Source: Pseudomonadota bacterium (GTDB lineage Bacteria; Pseudomonadota; Alphaproteobacteria; Rhizobiales; Hyphomicrobiaceae). From it: DNA of 17,814 nucleotides. The translations under genes and the position numbers were made by a program. Below, in pieces: positions 14,568 to 17,814 of this stretch. The stretch's first letter is position 1, and every line of letters starts with the position of its first letter. The stretch spans positions 1-17,814 of the forward strand of contig JAKALI010000028.1 of assembly GCA_021813195.1 (NCBI GenBank), written 5' to 3'. The notes below the pieces were generated by a model. The model made no database searches and was not told where the DNA came from. It saw nothing but the letters and a program-made list of their open reading frames with translations.

Positions 14568-15221
14568 CTATTTGCCGTCCGCTTTTGATGGCTCCGTTGC
14601 GGCGCTGGGCGAAGCCAACGACGCCAGATAGCTCGACACGTCGCGAATCTGCTCGTCCGTCATCTGCGCCACGTTAGCCGACATGATGTCGTTGTAGCGC
14701 TGCTTGGAGCGGAATGCCAACAGCTGCGTCGCCAAATATTCGCGATGTTGGCCCGCCAGACGCGGGATCGTTGCGCTGCCAGCAGCACTGTCACCATGAC
14801 AGGCCTTGCAGGCCGGCACATTGTCGGCGGACACGCCATTCTCGAAGATGGCCTTGCCGGCAGCCACTTCCGCCGGGTCCAGCCCGGAGGTGCGCGGCGG
14901 CGGCGGCAGAGACGAGAAGTAGGTGGCGATGGCGTCGATCGTATCGTCCGTCAGATCGCCAGCCATGCCCCACATATAGGCCTGGGCATGTTGATCGCTG
15001 CGCTTGTGATCCCGAAAGTTCTTGAGCTGTGCAACGAGGTAGTCCTTGTCCTGCGCCGCCAGATCGGGAAACAACGGCGCAATGGAAAGGCCTCGATCGC
15101 CGTGACACTGGCTGCAGGTGTTGGCGACAAGTGCAGGTTCCACCGGCACCGACGGTTGAGCTGACGCACTGATGGCGAACAGGACTGCGCCTGCGGCGGT
15201 AAGGATTGCTAGAGTCTTCAT
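14568..15221 (-). CDS. Dihaem c4-type cytochrome, periplasmic
   Basis: 217 residues from the ATG with GAGGGG upstream; an in-frame extension to 15317 overlaps the porin gene and is rejected. Signal peptide MKTLAILTAAGAVLFAISASA. There are two similar cytochrome domains: CSQCH (36-40) with GDRGLSIAPLFPDLAAQDKDYL and a Met-containing MWGMAGDLTDDTIDAIATYFSSL, then CKACH (138-142) with GSATIPRLAGQHREYLATQL and the Met-containing IMSANVAQMTDEQIRDVSSYLASL. This duplication is the signature of cytochrome c4. It is the second gene of an operon, 19 nt after the porin-cytochrome stop. That gene order parallels cyc2-cyc1 of Acidithiobacillus ferrooxidans, where Cyc1 is a c4 cytochrome taking electrons from the outer-membrane Cyc2. 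Confidence 0.93.
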   Translation of the reverse strand: MKTLAILTAAGAVLFAISASAQPSVPVEPALVANTCSQCHGDRGLSIAPLFPDLAAQDKDYLVAQLKNFRDHKRSDQHAQAYMWGMAGDLTDDTIDAIATYFSSLPPPPRTSGLDPAEVAAGKAIFENGVSADNVPACKACHGDSAAGSATIPRLAGQHREYLATQLLAFRSKQRYNDIMSANVAQMTDEQIRDVSSYLASLASPSAATEPSKADGK

Positions 15222-15240
15222 GTTCTTTTTCCCCTCGCTC

Positions 15241-16680
15241 TCAGAACGCGATCCAGAGATAGCCATAGAAAGTGTCGTTGTCCGAGGCACCAGTGCTGGT
15301 TCCGGCGAACTTGCCATAAGCGGTGTAGGCCAGGGCCAGCTTGGTGTTCAGGAACGGCAGATAGTCCACTTCGAATGTCACGCCGTTGGTGTCGGGCTTG
15401 GCCATCAGGTCGGTCGAGGAGCCGGTGGTGTCAAACGGCTGGATGCTACCGCCGATCATCCGATGGTAATAGTACGATGCGCTGCCGCGCACCGTATCCA
15501 TGTGCGTGTTGGTGGCGACCAGAGAGGTGGTGTTGGCCAGATTGTAGGCGCTCGCGGTGCTGTTGAGCTTAGAGTCCTCGTGGATCCAGGTCGCCGCAAG
15601 CGTGAAGATGTCGCGCGTACCGATGTATTGGTACTGGGCATCGACGGCGTAATCGAGGTAATCATCGGTGGGACCGGAGCTCAGGCCCTGGCACTTGCCC
15701 GTCGTGTCGAAGATTGGATTGCCGGAACTGTCGACGAGGCTGGTCTGGGTGAGACAACCGTCGCCGGCAGCATCGTTGGCCACGCGGGTGTGCGCCGAAA
15801 TGCCGTAGGTGCCGATTTCGAGGGAACTGTCATCCCAGTCCCACTCGCCCGCGAAGCGCCAATAAGGAGCGGCGCCGTCAATCAGCGTCCCCGCCGCCGA
15901 ATCATAAGGTCCGGTAATACCTTGCGGCGCCGAAGTATAGGCGCCCACTTCGCCGTACCAGGTATTATTGAGCATGCCGTAAGCCGTCAGGCCCGCGGAA
16001 TTGCCAGCGATCGCGCCGTCAATGAAGGTCGCGCCGCCAGCACCCTGACCCGCCACAGCGTGTGGAGCCATGTAGGGATTGTACCAAGCGGGCACCGTGT
16101 TCCAGAGATCCTGCACCGTCGGATTGTTGTTGAGGCTAATACCCCAATCCACTTTGCTGCCCGAGGAGAGCATCTCGGTGTCGGCAAAACGGATGTCGGT
16201 ATTATCCATGCCCACAGAGCCAGCCGTCGGGTCATAGGTGATTTGGATGAAGGTACCCAGATGCGGCGCGATCTGGCCGGCATAAAAGAAGCTGAACTGG
16301 CTGGGGAATTCGACCGTTCCGTTCTGAGCATTGCCTAGGCCGTTGCTGTCAGGAGCAGGCTTGCTGGTGTGCGTATAACCAGCCACCACCATGGCCGAAA
16401 TCGGCGAGAAAAAGCTGAGCTGCAGGTTCTTGCGGTCATTCTGCCCGACGTCGCTGATGGTCTGGCGGTTGTTGATTTGATAGCCGTCGAGCTTGAAGCG
16501 CCGGCCGAACGGTGTCAGCTCCGGAAACACGGTGTGACAGGCTTCGCAAGCCAGCCCCGTCTGCCTGGCGTAACTGGGAACGGCGGCAGCCGGCGCCGTG
16601 CTGAGCGCAAGCAGGCCAAGTGCTCCGGCGGTCGCAAGCAACGCGCTGCGGATCCCGAGCGGAAATGAGGCTATTGACAT
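15241..16680 (-). CDS. Cyc2-like outer-membrane porin-cytochrome fusion
   Basis: 479 residues. Signal peptide of ~33 residues (GALGLLALSTAPAAA). The mature N-terminus is VPSYARQTGLACEACHTVFP then ELTPFGRRFKLDGYQI: one haem motif CEACH at 45-49 embedded in the ARQTG-x-x-C-x-x-CH...P-x-L-x-x-FGR-x-FK pattern that resembles Cyc2-type proteins. The remaining ~410 residues are rich in alternating Tyr/Trp/Gly/Asn strands with loops. The chain ends YGYLWIAF with a terminal Phe, as in outer-membrane beta-barrels. The reading is a monohaem plug domain threaded in a ~16-strand porin, able to move electrons across the outer membrane. Alternative: related haem-motif porins annotated simply as cytochrome c occur in bacteria not known to oxidise iron, so substrate assignment stays open. 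It leads an operon with the c4 cytochrome. Confidence 0.8.
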   Translation of the reverse strand: MSIASFPLGIRSALLATAGALGLLALSTAPAAAVPSYARQTGLACEACHTVFPELTPFGRRFKLDGYQINNRQTISDVGQNDRKNLQLSFFSPISAMVVAGYTHTSKPAPDSNGLGNAQNGTVEFPSQFSFFYAGQIAPHLGTFIQITYDPTAGSVGMDNTDIRFADTEMLSSGSKVDWGISLNNNPTVQDLWNTVPAWYNPYMAPHAVAGQGAGGATFIDGAIAGNSAGLTAYGMLNNTWYGEVGAYTSAPQGITGPYDSAAGTLIDGAAPYWRFAGEWDWDDSSLEIGTYGISAHTRVANDAAGDGCLTQTSLVDSSGNPIFDTTGKCQGLSSGPTDDYLDYAVDAQYQYIGTRDIFTLAATWIHEDSKLNSTASAYNLANTTSLVATNTHMDTVRGSASYYYHRMIGGSIQPFDTTGSSTDLMAKPDTNGVTFEVDYLPFLNTKLALAYTAYGKFAGTSTGASDNDTFYGYLWIAF

Positions 16681-16773
16681 CGTGGTTATCCCCTGCTGGT
16701 GGCTGGATGCCCTGACGGTCTTCGTGCCCGGACATTCCTGTTGTGTCGCGCCGGAGATATCGCGTGGATCCTA

Positions 16774-16789
16774 AGCCTTTGTTGCGCCA
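16774..16789 (-). promoter_or_regulatory. Possible sigma-54 promoter of the porin-cytochrome operon
   Basis: The minus strand reads TGGCGCA-ACAA-AGGCT. It keeps the invariant GG and GC at the right spacing and 5-6 of the other consensus bases (consensus TGGCACG-N4-TTGCW). It lies ~94 bp upstream of the porin ATG. The match is imperfect and could be chance. Confidence 0.35.
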
Positions 16790-17258
16790 TATCAATTATT
16801 ACCTGTCTGTAATGCGTAATAATTGCGTATAACTATCAAATGTTTAGTAGAATTAAACGCGGTCCAAGGGACCGGTTGGGGCGACCTGTCGCAGAAGTGC
16901 GTGAAACGGCCGCACAAGGTATCCGATGCGGACAAGTTCGCGTGAGACAAGATCGGGGCCATCTGGCCATCAACGATGCCCCAGCTGTGGACTTAGCCAA
17001 CTAATACAGGAATTAGCGTGTGCCGTTGTCAATGCACTCTGCCATTCCGGATCGCCCGATTGAGCTTAGAGGGAGGCACGCGTTTTGGAGATCATCGCCA
17101 ATGAACCCGTCGGGGCCCGCACGCTGTGCGCTTTGCGGCGCCGATCGGCGAAAGGGCGCAGTGGATTCGGGGTTGGTGGAGCGTAGGTCGGCTTCAGTTT
17201 GGGGTACTGCATTCGCCACGCTTCCTGTATAAGCGGCCGTCGGAAGGGGCTAGGCTTC
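16790..17258. other. Intergenic region upstream of the porin-cytochrome and DUF2946-like genes
   Basis: The first ~60 bp are AT-rich and hold a short direct repeat (TGCGTAATAAT / TGCGTATAACT around 16813-16832), likely promoter or regulator-binding DNA for the divergent porin operon. From ~16860 on the composition is normal, with several overlapping short frames on both strands (e.g. 17020-17232 plus, 17066-17350 minus). None has a recognisable domain. It may hold decayed genes, but I cannot identify any. Confidence 0.4.
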
Positions 17259-17639
17259 ATGCGGTCTGCCGTGGCAGCAAATTTCCAGAGAATCGGGCGC
17301 GGAAGCACAAGGTGGCGCTCCCTGATCTGGATTCTGCTGCTGTCTTTCACCCTGCAGTCCTACGTCACGCAGACCCACATGCACCCTGCGGTGCATGTGG
17401 GCGCAAATGCATCGATCGCCAAAATCACCAACAAGGCGCCGGCTCCGGGCGATCCCGATGGGTTGAACTGTCCCTTCTGCCAGGCGATCGCGACCGCCGG
17501 CGCCTTCTTCACGCCCGCTGCGCCGCTCCTGATCCTGCCGACCCTGTGGGTCAGGTTAGCGGTACCACGCGCATCGGTAGTCCTTCTCCATCCCGCTTTC
17601 GCGTGGGGCTGGAACAGCCGCGCCCCTCCACGGCACTGA
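17259..17639 (+). CDS. DUF2946-like small membrane protein
   Basis: 126 residues from an ATG with AAGGGG upstream; an in-frame GTG/ATG further up lacks such a site. An N-terminal hydrophobic segment (LIWILLLSFTLQSYV, ~22-36) is followed by THMHPAVH (39-46) and a CPFCQ motif (C71/C74), then a second hydrophobic stretch around FFTPAAPLLILPTLWVRLAV, and ends WGWNSRAPPRH. The THxH, CPxCQ and terminal SRAPP features are those of DUF2946-type proteins. These are often found next to TonB receptors or copper-related genes, and their His/Cys groups suggest metal handling. Function is not established. Confidence 0.75.
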   Translation: MRSAVAANFQRIGRGSTRWRSLIWILLLSFTLQSYVTQTHMHPAVHVGANASIAKITNKAPAPGDPDGLNCPFCQAIATAGAFFTPAAPLLILPTLWVRLAVPRASVVLLHPAFAWGWNSRAPPRH

Positions 17640-17655
17640 CCTCTGCAATCGAGCA

Positions 17656-17675
17656 CGCGACGCCTGCGCGTCGCG
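17656..17675. terminator. GC hairpin after the DUF2946-like gene
   Basis: CGCGACGC and GCGTCGCG form a perfect 8-bp stem with a CTGC loop 17 bp after the stop codon. No T-tract follows, so it may attenuate or stabilise rather than terminate, since the next gene on the same strand starts ~60 bp downstream. Confidence 0.4.
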
Positions 17676-17734
17676 ACTAGGCCTGTGTCCGCGGCGGCGG
17701 GCACGGCCGGTAGATGCCGTTCCGGAGATCCAGG

Positions 17735-17814
17735 ATGGAGCACAAGGACACAATTGCGGCCTCGACGCGCGCGTCGCCGCTTGCGCGCAATCCGCGCATC
17801 ACGCTCGTTGCCGC
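17735..17814 (+). CDS. Start of an unidentified gene (truncated by window end)
   Basis: An ATG with GGAG ten nt upstream opens a frame running to the window end: 26 codons, beginning MEHKDTIAASTRASPLARNP and continuing RITLVA. It follows the DUF2946-like gene on the same strand after 95 bp and may be co-transcribed. Too little is present to name it. Confidence 0.55.
   Translation, partial: MEHKDTIAASTRASPLARNPRITLVA

Noticed and set aside
15172..16338. 388-codon plus-strand frame antisense to the porin gene
   Set aside because: Its length comes from the codon bias of the opposite strand; residues are typical of an antisense shadow and the minus strand encodes a clear signal-peptide barrel protein.
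1..17814. CRISPR array, rRNA genes or a prophage
   Set aside because: No regularly spaced repeats, no rRNA-like stretches and no phage structural or integrase proteins were seen.

Overview
The window comes from a Gram-negative bacterium with a fairly GC-rich genome, most likely a member of the Proteobacteria. It encodes outer-membrane barrels, a lipoprotein, Tat-type signals, a sigma-54 activator and many c-type haem proteins. The class cannot be fixed from the sequence. The mix of porin-cytochrome, c4-type cytochrome and HiPIP resembles what is known from iron- or sulfur-oxidising acidophiles, but that is an analogy and not an identification.

Left part (1-4141): an accessory, IS-scarred region. 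The 3' half of an RND efflux pump gene converges on a YVTN beta-propeller gene. The propeller's 5' end has been replaced by the last ~130 bp of an ISL3-family element. A heavily decayed IS5-family transposase (about 2455-3280) follows, then a small HhH plus ribbon-helix-helix DNA-binding protein, then ~400 bp with no recognisable gene.

Middle part (4142-11100), all on the minus strand: a sigma-54-dependent two-component system (75-aa ORF, membrane histidine kinase, NtrC-type regulator) joined by ATGA overlaps. Upstream of it is a four-gene redox operon: tetrahaem cytochrome c, ferredoxin-type protein with four [4Fe-4S] sites, NrfD/PsrC-type quinone-interacting membrane subunit, monohaem lipoprotein. 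A textbook -24/-12 sigma-54 promoter (11080-11095) lies 70-85 bp upstream of the first redox gene, with palindromic candidate enhancer sites behind it. The natural reading is that the kinase/regulator pair switches on the redox operon.

Right part (11100-17814): an IS110-family element with a frameshifted transposase and a structured 5' non-coding end (candidate bridge RNA); a Tat-exported HiPIP with a perfect FNR-type box upstream; a small P-loop-like protein; and an operon of a Cyc2-like outer-membrane porin-cytochrome followed by a dihaem c4-type cytochrome. At the edge lie a DUF2946-like membrane protein and the first codons of another gene.

Taken together, an outer-membrane porin-cytochrome, periplasmic c4 cytochrome, HiPIP, and a tetrahaem/FeS/NrfD quinone module form a plausible complete electron path between the cell surface and the quinone pool, controlled by a dedicated sigma-54 two-component system. 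No molybdopterin catalytic subunit is encoded here, so the electron donor or acceptor is open. This path is an inference from gene content.
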